DNA of 61,647 bases from Pseudomonas sp. dw_358. Lineage in GTDB: Bacteria; Pseudomonadota; Gammaproteobacteria; Pseudomonadales; Pseudomonadaceae. Numbering within the stretch: position 1 is the stretch's first letter; every line of letters begins with the position of its first letter. The position numbers and the translations under genes were made by a program. The DNA lies in NCBI RefSeq assembly GCF_018449655.1, contig NZ_JAAVUX010000024.1, positions 1 to 61,647 on the forward strand, written 5' to 3'. The notes beneath the pieces are model-generated. The model was not told where the DNA came from. It did no database searches and saw nothing but the letters and a program-made list of their open reading frames with translations. Shown here in pieces: positions 50,613-58,939 of the stretch.

Positions 50613-50628
50613 CTGTTCATGCATACAG
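50613..50628 (+). promoter_or_regulatory. LexA (SOS) box
   Basis: CTGTTCATGCATACAG matches the CTGT-N8-ACAG consensus of gammaproteobacterial LexA, flanked by TA on both sides. It lies 21 bases before ATG 50649. Confidence 0.88.
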
Positions 50629-50648
50629 TATAACCCAGGAGATTCGCC

Positions 50649-50897
50649 ATGTTTGCACCCACCGCCTTTACCCGCAGCGAGCCCGGCTACGAGGACATTG
50701 GCCACCGCGTACAGCGCATCATCACTGACCCTAAAGTGCAGAAGGTCCAGTCCGTCACCGTCACTCGCCTGCCCGATGAACGCCCCGAGGACTGGCGACG
50801 CCTGATGGAGGAGATTTCTGAAACCGCAGGCATCCAGGTGGAACCCCTGGGCGGTGACAGCATCAAGATTGGCTGGCGGGGTTATTGCGAGGTGTGA
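50649..50897 (+). CDS. DUF1654 family protein, SOS-controlled
   Basis: An 82-residue protein (MFAPTAFTRSEPGYEDIGHRVQRIITDPKVQKVQSVTVTRLPDERPEDWRRLMEEISETAGIQVEPLGGDSIKIGW). It matches the DUF1654 family found in Pseudomonas chromosomes and phages. The start has CCCAGGAG before it and a LexA box 20 bases upstream, so induction by DNA damage is expected. No biochemical role is known to me. Similar small proteins accompany SOS mutagenesis and pyocin regions. Confidence 0.85.
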   Translation: MFAPTAFTRSEPGYEDIGHRVQRIITDPKVQKVQSVTVTRLPDERPEDWRRLMEEISETAGIQVEPLGGDSIKIGWRGYCEV

Positions 50898-51016
50898 ACG
50901 TTGCCGGTTCTTCCCAGGCGTGTGCGGGGTCGTTACTGCCTATGTAATGTTCGTGGTCAGGCCGACGCCTGATCAATGCCTGCTGCACAATAAAGAAAAT
51001 GGAAAAGGAGGCAGTC

Positions 51017-52396
51017 GTGCAGCTGGAAAAACGAAGTATCGAGTTTGTCCCTCACGCCGAGCGCTATGGCACACCAGGACGATTGTTCACGATCTGGTTC
51101 AGCTCCAACTTTCAAATTACCGCGCTGATGGTGGGTACTTTGGGGATTGTTTCGGGACTGAGTTTCGCCTGGACCCTGTTCGCCCTGCTGATCGGCAATC
51201 TCGTCGGCACCGTGTTCATGGCCGCACACTCCGCTCAGGGGCCCCATCTGGGCGTGCCCCAGATGATTCAGAGCCGGGCTCAATTCGGTGTCTACGGTGC
51301 AGCGATTCCGTTGCTGGTGATGGTCGTTTCAGCGGTGCTGTTCCTGGCGGCCAGCGGTGTCTTGATGCGCGATGCACTCAAAGCCCTGCTACCGGTCAGC
51401 AATAACCAGGCGATCGTGATCGTCGGTGTACTGACCTTCATCATCGGCTTCGTCGGCTACGAGCTGATTCACCGCCTGGGTGCCTGGATGAGCCTCATCT
51501 CCAGCCTGATCTTTGGCGGTGCGCTGGTCCTGATTCTGCTGCACCACCACGACCCGATATCGGCCACCGCGACCGGCAAGCTTTTCTCGTTCACGGCGTT
51601 CAACCTGGTCGTCGCCCAAGCGGCCTCCTGGACGCTGGGCTATGGCCCCTACGTCGCCGACTATTCGCGTTACCTGCCGGCCGACGTCGACACCCGTACC
51701 ACCTTCTGGACCACCTACTCCGGCTGCGCCCTGGGCTCGTTCTCGATGATGGCCCTGGGCGCGCTGCTGGCCGTCATGATCCCGGCCGCCCTGGGCCAGG
51801 ACCCTGCCACCGCCATTGCCATGCTGTTCGGCCCGTGGGCGCCGCTGGCGCTGGCCGTGATCGCACTGGGCGTCATTCAATACAACGTGCTCTGCCTGTA
51901 CAGCGCCTATATGTCTTCGGTAACGATCACGGGCGCCTTCGGCAAACTGCGACAGGTCACCCCCTCGGCAAAAGCCTGGGTGATGGCCGCGCTGGTGGTG
52001 GCGGCGACCTTGATCGCCATCGCCACCCAGTACCGCTTCGACACCTTCTTTGCCGACATTTTGATTGGCCAGCTCTACCTGCTGATTCCCTGGAGTGCCA
52101 TCAACCTGGCTGACTATTACGTCGTGACCCGCGGTCACTACGACGTCAGTGAGTTGTACGATCCAAAAGGCAAGTACGGAGGGTTCAACTGCCGTACGCT
52201 GGCGGTGTATGCGGTTTCGATCATCGGCACGATTCCGTTCATGAAGTTCTCGTTCTACACCGGATTCGTGGCGAGTTGGTTGGGCGCAGACATCAGCTGG
52301 GTGGTAGGCCTGGTGCTCGCGGCGGTGTTGTATTGCATGGTGAGCCGGCAACCATCGGTCAGACCCCGTGATCTGCGCTCGGTCAATGCGGACTAA
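51017..52396 (+). CDS. NCS1 family purine/cytosine permease
   Basis: GTG 51017 (VQLEKRSIEFVPHAERYGTPGRLF) is favoured because AAAAGGAGG lies 7 bases upstream. ATG 50999 in frame has no such site. About 459 residues with 12 membrane segments. NCS1 features: FTIWFSSNFQITALMVGTLGI, GPHLGVPQMIQSRAQFGVYGA, ASWTLGYGPYVADYSRYLPAD and SAINLADYYVVTRGHYDVSELYD. It imports a nucleobase or related heterocycle with H+ or Na+. No catabolic partner is adjacent, so the substrate is open. Confidence 0.9.
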   Translation: MQLEKRSIEFVPHAERYGTPGRLFTIWFSSNFQITALMVGTLGIVSGLSFAWTLFALLIGNLVGTVFMAAHSAQGPHLGVPQMIQSRAQFGVYGAAIPLLVMVVSAVLFLAASGVLMRDALKALLPVSNNQAIVIVGVLTFIIGFVGYELIHRLGAWMSLISSLIFGGALVLILLHHHDPISATATGKLFSFTAFNLVVAQAASWTLGYGPYVADYSRYLPADVDTRTTFWTTYSGCALGSFSMMALGALLAVMIPAALGQDPATAIAMLFGPWAPLALAVIALGVIQYNVLCLYSAYMSSVTITGAFGKLRQVTPSAKAWVMAALVVAATLIAIATQYRFDTFFADILIGQLYLLIPWSAINLADYYVVTRGHYDVSELYDPKGKYGGFNCRTLAVYAVSIIGTIPFMKFSFYTGFVASWLGADISWVVGLVLAAVLYCMVSRQPSVRPRDLRSVNAD

Positions 52397-52676
52397 GGGT
52401 CAGCGGTCTGTGGCGGCAGGCGGCTGACCCAGATCGACAACCGGTCGCCCCTGCGTGCGCTATTACCGGCGCGGCGTCACGGCACTGCTATGCTGTCTCC
52501 AGCTTTTTTCGCTTTCGCGTGTTTGCAACGTTCCCGAACGTTGCCAATCGCGTGCATTGATTCAAGGAATGTCGTCGTCCGGGAAGCAATTTCGCGCCTT
52601 CCCTCCTCGTGTTGTCTGTGCCGCCCTTGTCCGCAGGAAGATAGCCCCACACCTAATAACAAGGGAGCTAAACACC

Positions 52677-54089
52677 ATGGCCGTGACATTGAATACCTCG
52701 ATTCACTGGACGTCAGCCAGCGCGGACGATCTGTTGATGCTGGAGAATCTGCAACCCAACATCCTCAAAGAACACACCCGTGACTGCTCTACCCTGCTGT
52801 TCTTGAAATTTGCGCAGCCCGATGAGGGCAAAGCGTTTCTGCGCAGCCTTGTGCCCCATCTGAAATCCACCATCGATCACCTGCAGGAAATTCGTGCCTT
52901 CAAGAGCACCAAGGTGCCCGGCACGCCTTATGTCGGCGTGGGCCTGACTGCCACTGGCTATGCTGCGCTTGCGATCGACAACGTGCCAAGCGACGCGGCG
53001 TTCCAGCATGGCATGCAAGGCAATGCCGACTTGCATGACCCCGACGTGGCCACCTGGGACGTGCCCTTTCGCAACCCCGCGCAGCTGCATGGGGTCATTA
53101 TCATCGGCGACTCCAAACTGGCGCCGATGTCCAAAAAGCTTGCTCAGATACAGGCTCTGATCACCGCCCACCCTGGCGTGACCGTGCTCGGTTCCCAGGA
53201 CGGGCGCGCCCTGCACAACAGCAACGGTGACGGCATCGAGCATTTTGGCTATGTGGATGGCCGCAGTCAGCCGCTGTTCTTTGACGAAGACATCACCGCC
53301 CAGCGGCTACTCACCGACGGCGCTCAGGTGTGGAACCCGGCCTTTGCTTTGCAGCAGGCCATCGTCAGCGACCCGGCAGCCCCCGAACCCGATAAACACT
53401 TCGGCAGCTACTTCATCTTTCGCAAGCTTGAACAAAACGTGAAGAGATTCAAGGAACACGAGCTGACCTTTGCCAACACCCTGGGCCTTGATGACAAAGA
53501 ACGCGCTGGCGCCATGCTGCTGGGCCGCTTCGAAGACGGCACGCCGGTCACCGCCCAGTTTGCCGATGGCAACCACAACCCGGTGCCTAACAACTTCAAC
53601 TATGGGAGCGATGCCGAGGGCTCGAAATGCCCATTTCTGGGCCATATTCGAAAAACCAATCCGCGCGGCAGCGGTGGCTTCGGGCAGTCAGAAGAGGCCG
53701 AGCGCGCGCACCTGATGCCCCGTCGAGGCTTGACTTATGGCCTCAGGACCGACAATCCCAACGACGGCAATATCCAGAACAAGCCGGAGAAAGACGTGGG
53801 CCTGCTGTTCATGGCTTTCAACAGTAACATCGGCAATCAATTCGAGTTCACCCAGGTCAGCTGGGCCAACAACCCGAAGTTTCCCGAGGTGGTCGCGGGG
53901 CCGTTTCCGGGTGTCGACCCGGTTATCGGTCAACTGCCCAAGGGCACGCCACGGGCCACGGTTCACTGCCCGGTTGAATGGGGCAATCCGGACACTGTGA
54001 AAACCGTGGCGAGCGTGCCGCAGGCAGTCACGATGAAAGGCGGTGCGTATTTCTTCATGCCGTCGCTGGCGTTTTTTCACGCGTTGTGA
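52677..54089 (+). CDS. Dyp-type heme peroxidase
   Basis: Start at ATG 52677 (MAVTLNTSIHWTSASADDLLMLENLQPNILKEH), with AAGGGAG before it. 470 residues. Dyp signatures are the GxxDG motif in HFGYVDGRSQP (distal Asp) and the proximal heme-ligand region CPFLGHIRKTNPRG. A later FMAFNSNIGNQFEFTQVSWANNPKFP follows the family pattern. The enzyme oxidises dyes, phenolics or other bulky substrates with H2O2. It has no signal peptide, so it is cytoplasmic or delivered by another route such as an encapsulin, though no encapsulin gene is nearby. The 280 bases upstream hold its promoter only. Confidence 0.92.
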   Translation: MAVTLNTSIHWTSASADDLLMLENLQPNILKEHTRDCSTLLFLKFAQPDEGKAFLRSLVPHLKSTIDHLQEIRAFKSTKVPGTPYVGVGLTATGYAALAIDNVPSDAAFQHGMQGNADLHDPDVATWDVPFRNPAQLHGVIIIGDSKLAPMSKKLAQIQALITAHPGVTVLGSQDGRALHNSNGDGIEHFGYVDGRSQPLFFDEDITAQRLLTDGAQVWNPAFALQQAIVSDPAAPEPDKHFGSYFIFRKLEQNVKRFKEHELTFANTLGLDDKERAGAMLLGRFEDGTPVTAQFADGNHNPVPNNFNYGSDAEGSKCPFLGHIRKTNPRGSGGFGQSEEAERAHLMPRRGLTYGLRTDNPNDGNIQNKPEKDVGLLFMAFNSNIGNQFEFTQVSWANNPKFPEVVAGPFPGVDPVIGQLPKGTPRATVHCPVEWGNPDTVKTVASVPQAVTMKGGAYFFMPSLAFFHAL

Positions 54090-54296
54090 AGAGGCTGTAG
54101 CACCCTCATGACATCTCGTGGCTGATCCAATCAGTCACTGAGGTCCGAACCGGCTTGCACCCCGACAGCGTGCGTGCATTGTCACCTGCGCGCACCAGGC
54201 CAGTGGCAATCGAACCGCCGGTAAAGCCGGCGGCACCGGGCCCATTCAATTTTGCGCTGGGGGAACGAATCCCACGTAGCACCTTGCATCAACGGA

Positions 54297-54503
54297 TCAT
54301 TTGGCCGGCGTGGGCATTGGCACTGGCGAGTAGTAACCTTCGAGGCATTTTTTCTGAAGCTCGTAGGTTTGATCGTTTACGGGCTCTTTGGCGATGTACC
54401 AGGAAGAGCAATGCTGGTTGCTGGGTGAGTATTCGCTGGTCGTGCAGCCGCCCAGCAAGAGCGCTGGCATGATCAGAGTGACCGTGAGCAGAAGCCGGAA
54501 CAT
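54297..54503 (-). CDS. small lipoprotein
   Basis: Start at ATG 54503 (MFRLLLTVTLIMPALLLGGCTTSEYSPS). 68 residues. A type II signal peptide has lipobox LLGGC (Cys20). The mature peptide is short, with two cysteines (QHCSSWYIAKEPVNDQTYELQKKCLEGYYSPV) and a proline-rich end. Its role is unknown. It stands alone, divergent from the hypothetical gene at 54520. Confidence 0.7.
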   Translation of the reverse strand: MFRLLLTVTLIMPALLLGGCTTSEYSPSNQHCSSWYIAKEPVNDQTYELQKKCLEGYYSPVPMPTPAK

Positions 54504-54519
54504 GAGGTGGATCCTTAGG

Positions 54520-54861
54520 ATGGGCACCCAGTGTTTCGGCCTGCTGAATCGTTTCTTTAAACTAAGCGACGGCGTGGTGTCACAGAGCTCGGGCTTCGGC
54601 AGTGCGGCCTCGATAGGAACCGGAGCACTGGTGGCTGGTGACGACACAACCGTCACCCGGCAAGCCGGACAGCGTCTGTACTTCAATCGCATGGGCCCGC
54701 CGCTGATTCGCCAGGATAACCGCCGACACAGCCGATTCGCGGTGGTCTTGACTCACCGTGATGGCTCAGCGTCAAGGGTGGTGAACGCTCGCAGTTTCGA
54801 TAAGGCCAAGCAGTTCGCGGATGCGCTGGAGACCCTCAGGATTGCGGCGCCCGAGAACTAG
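54520..54861 (+). CDS. hypothetical protein
   Basis: Start taken at ATG 54520 (MGTQCFGLLNRFFKLSDGVVSQ), although ATG 54502 in the same frame is possible. About 113 residues. A charged core (RLYFNRMGPPLIRQDNRRHSRFAVVLTHRDGSASRVVNARSFDKAKQFADAL) looks protein-like. No signal or membrane segment. Family not recognised. The following 268 bases before the SOS gene at 55130 hold no gene that I can support. Confidence 0.45.
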   Translation: MGTQCFGLLNRFFKLSDGVVSQSSGFGSAASIGTGALVAGDDTTVTRQAGQRLYFNRMGPPLIRQDNRRHSRFAVVLTHRDGSASRVVNARSFDKAKQFADALETLRIAAPEN

Positions 54862-55103
54862 GCTCGGTGCAAATGCCCCCCGTGTCGAGTACTCAGGGCG
54901 AGCAAGGTCCATGGCGACGCCCCATTTTGAGCTCCGGCCGGGTATCCCACTCGATGGAACCCCAGGCCAAGGCGCGCCGCCTTGCACCGGCATCACGGGA
55001 ACTGGATGGCTGCCACGGCCAGCGGTACCTCGAAGCGGGCGCAGACCATCCAGCGGTGCTCAATCAAAAAACGTGTCACGGCAACGAGCGATCCGCTAAA
55101 GTA

Positions 55104-55119
55104 CTGTCTATAGATACAG
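55104..55119 (+). promoter_or_regulatory. LexA (SOS) box of the umuDC operon
   Basis: CTGTCTATAGATACAG fits CTGT-N8-ACAG with TA flanks (TACTGT...ACAGTA). It lies 10 bases before the small gene at 55130 and about 200 bases before umuD. Confidence 0.92.
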
Positions 55120-55129
55120 TATCAAAGCA

Positions 55130-55264
55130 ATGGAAATGGCAAATGTTCGTGCAGACGATCGGCACCGGATCATGGAAGAGCTGGCCGACACCGATAACGT
55201 CACGCTTGCCCATTGCGACGATGGCCACGTCCAGGTGTTCTGGACCGTACCCCAAGAAGACTGA
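55130..55264 (+). CDS. 44-residue SOS-controlled leader protein of umuDC
   Basis: ATG 55130 to TGA 55264 encodes MEMANVRADDRHRIMEELAD followed by 24 further residues ending VFWTVPQED. It is acidic, with DTDNVTLAHCDDGHVQV in the middle. It starts 10 bases after the LexA box, so it is the first translated gene of the SOS transcript. It resembles in layout other short Pseudomonas proteins that precede rulAB/umuDC. A transcription hairpin follows before umuD, so the gene could also act as a leader. No named family recognised. Confidence 0.6.
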   Translation: MEMANVRADDRHRIMEELADTDNVTLAHCDDGHVQVFWTVPQED

Positions 55265-55279
55265 ACAAGAACCCTTTTT

Positions 55280-55298
55280 GCCCGTATCCGGGCGGTTT
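55280..55298 (+). terminator. hairpin with T-run between the SOS leader gene and umuD
   Basis: GCCCG (55280-55284) pairs with CGGGC (55289-55293), followed by GGTTTTT. It is short and could act as a partial terminator or attenuator before umuD. Confidence 0.6.
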
Positions 55299-55321
55299 TT
55301 AACACGTTGATGGTGACACCC

Positions 55322-55753
55322 ATGTCGTACTCGATCATAGGCCCCTTGCAGGAACAAGGCGTGCCCCTCCCGCTTTACTCCCACCTGGTACCCGCAGGTT
55401 TCCCTTCGCCGGCAGCCGATCACCTGGAAAAGCACATTTCCCTGGACGAGCTGTTCGAGATTCGAGCCCCGCATGTGTACCTGGTGAAGATCGAGGGCGA
55501 CAGCATGATGGGCGCCGGCATCTATTCCGGCGACCTGGTGATCGTGGATCGGGGCCGTGAAGCTCAGCACGGCGACATCGTGATTGCAGCGCTCAACACC
55601 GAGCCGCTGTGCAAGCGGCTGCACAAGAGCGGCGGCAAAGTCATTCTGATGTCGGAGAACAAAGGCTACCCGCCGCGCTACATCCTGGAAGGTGACGAGC
55701 TGGCCATCTGGGGAGTGGTTCGCTACAGCGTGCGCGATCATGCCTACGCATGA
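55322..55753 (+). CDS. umuD: UmuD/RulA, DNA polymerase V self-cleaving subunit
   Basis: Start taken at ATG 55322 (MSYSIIGPLQEQGVPLPLYSH). ATG 55310 is possible. About 143 residues. The cleavage region PAGFPSPAADHLEKHISLDEL and the catalytic pair of an S24 peptidase are present: Ser in KIEGDSMMGAGIYSGDLVIVDRG and Lys in EPLCKRLHKSGG. RecA-stimulated self-cleavage gives UmuD', the partner of UmuC in error-prone translesion synthesis. It overlaps the start of umuC by 14 bases. With umuC interrupted, UmuD is probably made without its catalytic partner. Confidence 0.92.
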   Translation: MSYSIIGPLQEQGVPLPLYSHLVPAGFPSPAADHLEKHISLDELFEIRAPHVYLVKIEGDSMMGAGIYSGDLVIVDRGREAQHGDIVIAALNTEPLCKRLHKSGGKVILMSENKGYPPRYILEGDELAIWGVVRYSVRDHAYA

Positions 55754-55859
55754 TCCTGTCTTTGCGCTGATCGACTGCAATTCGTTCTACGCAAGCTGCG
55801 AGCGCGTGTTCCGGCCCGACTTGGCCAAGACACCGATCGTTGTCCTTTCCAACAACGAT
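55740..55859 (+). pseudogene. umuC: umuC (rulB-like), 5' fragment, interrupted by a 3.27-kb element
   Basis: ATG 55740 encodes the standard UmuC N-terminus, PVFALIDCNSFYASCERVF then RPDLAKTPIVVLSNND, which includes the first catalytic Asp (ALID). After codon 40 (NND) the frame runs into foreign sequence (LRGGSVSSSC). The expected continuation GCVIARSYDAKPF is found at 59137. Joining 55740-55859 to 59137-60297 restores an uninterrupted Y-family polymerase of 426 residues. The two parts cannot form an active polymerase without excision. Confidence 0.95.
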
Positions 55860-56000
55860 CTGAGGGGTGGAAGTGTTAGTAGTTCGTGTACAGCCCCCGT
55901 AACTCGTGACGTACCCGGAGCCCCCATTTCCGATCCTACGAAAACCCACGCAAGATAACGAACCGAGAAACGTAAAATTTTTGCTTCTAGGTCTTTATTT

Positions 56001-56016
56001 GGAAATGTTTATTTCC
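56001..56016. promoter_or_regulatory. inverted repeat before the TetR gene, autoregulatory operator candidate
   Basis: GGAAATGTTTATTTCC has perfect 6-bp arms around GTTT and ends 13 bases before ATG 56029. TATACT directly after it may be the -10 element. Confidence 0.55.
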
Positions 56017-56028
56017 TATACTGTCCCC

Positions 56029-56637
56029 ATGGTCACCAAATCTGAAATTTCTGCCCGCCCCGGCCGGCCACGCGAGTTCGACACCCAAGCGGCCCTGGAC
56101 AAGGCGATCACGCATTTCAGTGAATATGGATTCCACGGCACCTCGATCTCGGACTTGAATGCGTGTCTGGGGCTCACTTCGGGCAGCATCTACAAAGCCT
56201 GGGGCGACAAGCGTGGCCTGTTCCTGGCAGCGCTTGATCGGTATATCGCGCTCCGTGCAGAAGCTATTGCTGCTTGCCTGGCGAGCGCACACTCGGGCCG
56301 TGACAAAATCGAGTCCCTACTCATTCACTATGCACGCCTTAGCTGCGAGGCGACAGGCCTTACAGGATGTCTGGTGGTCGAAACCGCCGTTGAGCTTTCG
56401 TTGGCGGATAAAGAGATTGCAACCTTGATCGCTGCGCAGCAGAACAGGCGAGAAGCCCAACTGCGCGGTCTGATCGAGGAGGGCCAGCTTGATGGTTCTA
56501 TCCGTAAGGAGCTCGATCCCGCCAATCTGGCAAAACTGCTCTTGACCCTTCAGCAGGGTATGCGGGTGGTCGGCAAAACGAAAACTGACGCCAAGCGAAT
56601 GCTTGGAATGGTTTGCGAGCTGATGCAGTTGCTTTAA
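56029..56637 (+). CDS. TetR family transcriptional regulator
   Basis: Start at ATG 56029 (MVTKSEISARPGRPREFD). 202 residues. The N-terminal HTH is typical: RPREFDTQAALDKAITHFSEYGFHGTSISDLNACLGLTSGSIYKAWGDKRGLFLAALD. The C-terminal ligand domain begins with RDKIESLLIHYARLSCEATGLTGCLVVETAVEL and is of the TetR_C_16/AcrR-like helical type. It probably represses itself and the enzyme genes that follow on the same strand (about 50 bases to the hydrolase). An inverted repeat lies just upstream of its start. Confidence 0.9.
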   Translation: MVTKSEISARPGRPREFDTQAALDKAITHFSEYGFHGTSISDLNACLGLTSGSIYKAWGDKRGLFLAALDRYIALRAEAIAACLASAHSGRDKIESLLIHYARLSCEATGLTGCLVVETAVELSLADKEIATLIAAQQNRREAQLRGLIEEGQLDGSIRKELDPANLAKLLLTLQQGMRVVGKTKTDAKRMLGMVCELMQLL

Positions 56638-56687
56638 TAGCATTTTACTTAATTAGGAAACGATCAATTCCATTTTCTGGGGGAGTC

Positions 56688-57629
56688 ATGAACGTTCGAT
56701 CAGAGCAGCCGCAGCACGTTGGCGCAGATTTCATGATGCGCACCGATTTCTGGAAGCGCTTTCACCATGCAAGTGCGCGCGTTGGCGATGTCAATCTTCA
56801 CTATGTTGAGGGAGGTGATGGCCCGCCTGTATTGCTGATTCCTGGCTGGCCACAGAGCTGGTATGCATGGCGCTATGTAATGCCGCAACTGGTGGATGCC
56901 GGTTATCGAGTCATTGCGGTCGACCCTCGCGGTATGGGGGAAAGTGATGCACCGATAGGTGATTATGATCTGGGTACTGTAGCCGCTGAACTGCGCTCAT
57001 TTGCTGAAACAATAGGGCTATTCGAAAATGGGCCTATCGATGTTGTAGGGCACGACGTAGGCACTTGGATTGCTTATGCATGGGCTGCAGACTGGCGCTC
57101 GGATATCCGACGCATCGCATTGCTTGACGCTTTGATTCCCGGCGTTTCTGCGCCGCGTACTGACCTGCCCGTCGATGAGGCTAACCGACGTAGTTGGCAT
57201 TTTGCGTTCAACCAACTCGACGATCTCCCAGAGCTGTTGATTAGCGGACGCGAAGAGGTGTTTCTCACTTGGTTGTTTCGGGTCAAGTCACTGCAGCCCT
57301 GGACTATCACCGCTGAAGACATCGCCATTTATGCACGTCAGCTGGCCGCACCTGGCGCATTACGAGCCGCGACCCGCTACTACCAGTGCGCCTTGTCGCC
57401 AGAAGGAGTTGCCGCAAACCGGCTCCGCGCTGAGAAGCCAATTGATATACCGGTGTTGGCGTTGGGGGCGGATCGAGGGGTCGGCGATCATATTGTCAAG
57501 GCGTTGCAGGCCTTGGCGACTAATGTTCAGGGTGATGTGATCCTTAACGCCGGCCACTATCTGCCAGAAGAAGCCGCCAATCGAATAGCCGATTTGTTGG
57601 TGGACTTCCTCGGGCCGCAAGGGAAATAA
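56688..57629 (+). CDS. alpha/beta hydrolase, epoxide-hydrolase/haloalkane-dehalogenase type
   Basis: Start at ATG 56688 (MNVRSEQPQHVG), with GGGGGAG before it. 313 residues. The oxyanion region is LLIPGWPQSWYAWRYVMPQL. The nucleophile elbow is VVGHDVGTWIAYAWA, with Asp as nucleophile, the mark of epoxide hydrolases and dehalogenases rather than esterases. VIAVDPRGMGESDAP precedes it, and the late His is in LNAGHYLPEEAANRIADLLVDFL. It likely detoxifies an epoxide or halogenated compound. It sits between the TetR and membrane-protein genes of the element and ends 1 base before the next start. Confidence 0.88.
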   Translation: MNVRSEQPQHVGADFMMRTDFWKRFHHASARVGDVNLHYVEGGDGPPVLLIPGWPQSWYAWRYVMPQLVDAGYRVIAVDPRGMGESDAPIGDYDLGTVAAELRSFAETIGLFENGPIDVVGHDVGTWIAYAWAADWRSDIRRIALLDALIPGVSAPRTDLPVDEANRRSWHFAFNQLDDLPELLISGREEVFLTWLFRVKSLQPWTITAEDIAIYARQLAAPGALRAATRYYQCALSPEGVAANRLRAEKPIDIPVLALGADRGVGDHIVKALQALATNVQGDVILNAGHYLPEEAANRIADLLVDFLGPQGK

Positions 57630-57630
57630 C

Positions 57631-58071
57631 ATGCCTTTGTTCCTGTTTCTCCTGGCCGCCGCCGCTGGCGTGATGCTGCCCCTGCAGGCGGTCGTGAATG
57701 CCCGGTTGGGACGGGCAATAGGCGGCCCTCTGTGGGCAGCAGCGCTCTCGTCGGTGGTTGTAGCGACGATACTTGCCTCCCTCGCGCTGGCCTTAGGGAA
57801 GCCTTGGCCAAGACTTTCTCAGATGACAGGCCTACCTTGGTGGGCCTGGATCGGAGGGCTATGCGGCGCTGTTGTGCTGTCCGCAACCACCGCCGTCGCT
57901 CCTCGTATTGGCGCCGCCAACATGATCGCATTGGTCATGACAGGGCAGGTTCTTGCGGCCATGACTCTGGATCGCTTGGGTTGGTTCGAGATGGCTATAC
58001 AGCCCTTTAGCGTTCAACGAATGGCGGCGGCAGTATTACTAATTGCTGGTGCGGTGCTGATGAGTGTTTAG
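57631..58071 (+). CDS. YdcZ-like (DUF606) DMT superfamily membrane protein
   Basis: A 146-residue protein with five predicted membrane segments. The N-terminus LFLLAAAAGVMLPLQAVVNARLGRAIGGPLWAAALSS is the DUF606 signature. GGLCGAVVLSATTAVAPRIGAANMIALVMTGQVLAAMTLDRLGWF is the second conserved block. It is a small drug/metabolite-type transporter. It starts 1 base after the hydrolase stop, so the two are translated together. It may export the product or substrate of the hydrolase. Confidence 0.85.
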   Translation: MPLFLFLLAAAAGVMLPLQAVVNARLGRAIGGPLWAAALSSVVVATILASLALALGKPWPRLSQMTGLPWWAWIGGLCGAVVLSATTAVAPRIGAANMIALVMTGQVLAAMTLDRLGWFEMAIQPFSVQRMAAAVLLIAGAVLMSV

Positions 58072-58126
58072 GTTTTCGAAAAGCTCTGAGGCGCGGGCGC
58101 GCGATATTTGCTGCCGATGAGGAGTT

Positions 58127-58164
58127 GGCCGTAAACGCTCACCACATCGGCGCCGTTTACGGCC
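58127..58164. promoter_or_regulatory. 11-bp inverted repeat upstream of the SDR gene
   Basis: GGCCGTAAACG (58127-58137) and CGTTTACGGCC (58154-58164) are exact inverted arms 16 bases apart, about 30 bases before ATG 58193. Operator or hairpin. Confidence 0.55.
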
Positions 58165-58192
58165 TTAACATTACGATTAAAAGGTAGAGCAT

Positions 58193-58939
58193 ATGAAGAG
58201 TCTGGAAGGGAAAGTGGCACTCGTTACCGGTGCATCCAAAGGTATTGGCGCTGCCATCGCGAAGGCACTGGCCGCGCAAGGCGCTGCCGTGGTTGTTGGT
58301 TATGCCAAAAGCCAATCGGCAGCCGAAACGGTAGTTGCTCAAATTACAGCGGCAGGAGGACGGGCAACGGCGACAGGTGGCGACGTCACTAAAGCTGAAG
58401 ACGCCGAGGCGTTTGTTCACTCAGCCATTGACGAATTTGGTCGCTTGGATATCGTGGTCAATAACTCCGGGATTTATGCTTTTAGCCCAATCGAACAGGT
58501 TACTGAGGACGATTTCCATCTTCAATTCAATACCAACGTGCTAGGCCTACTCCTAGTGACTCGTGCTGCCGTCAAACACCTGGGCGAAGGCGCCAGCATC
58601 ATCAACATCAGCTCGAGTATCACCTCCCTGTTGCCAGCAGACTCTGTTCTTTACAGCGGCACAAAAGCTGCTGTCGACGCCATTACCGGGGTGCTTGCTA
58701 AAGAGTTAGCTCCGCGCAAAATCCGAGTAAACGCGATTAATCCGGGATATACGGAAACCGAGGGCACCCATCGCACCGGTATCACCGGGTCGGATATGGA
58801 AAAAAATCTGATTGCCTCAACGCCTCTAGGTCGAGGTGGAAAGCCCGAAGATATTGCCGATGTGGCCGTGTTCCTGGCTTCGGATGCCGCGCGTTGGCTG
58901 ACGGGGGAGCGGCTTTTCGCCTCCGGAGGGGTGCGTTAG
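58193..58939 (+). CDS. short-chain dehydrogenase/reductase
   Basis: A 248-residue classical SDR. Cofactor motif VALVTGASKGIGAAIAKAL, NNSG in DIVVNNSGIYAF, catalytic Ser in INISSSIT, and Tyr-x-x-x-Lys in VLYSGTKAAVDAITGVLAKELA. The end is of the FabG type (ADVAVFLASDAARWLTGERLFASGGVR). It probably reduces or oxidises an alcohol/ketone pair produced by the element's other enzyme. Last gene of the inserted element, with about 190 bases of non-coding DNA to its right end. Confidence 0.9.
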   Translation: MKSLEGKVALVTGASKGIGAAIAKALAAQGAAVVVGYAKSQSAAETVVAQITAAGGRATATGGDVTKAEDAEAFVHSAIDEFGRLDIVVNNSGIYAFSPIEQVTEDDFHLQFNTNVLGLLLVTRAAVKHLGEGASIINISSSITSLLPADSVLYSGTKAAVDAITGVLAKELAPRKIRVNAINPGYTETEGTHRTGITGSDMEKNLIASTPLGRGGKPEDIADVAVFLASDAARWLTGERLFASGGVR

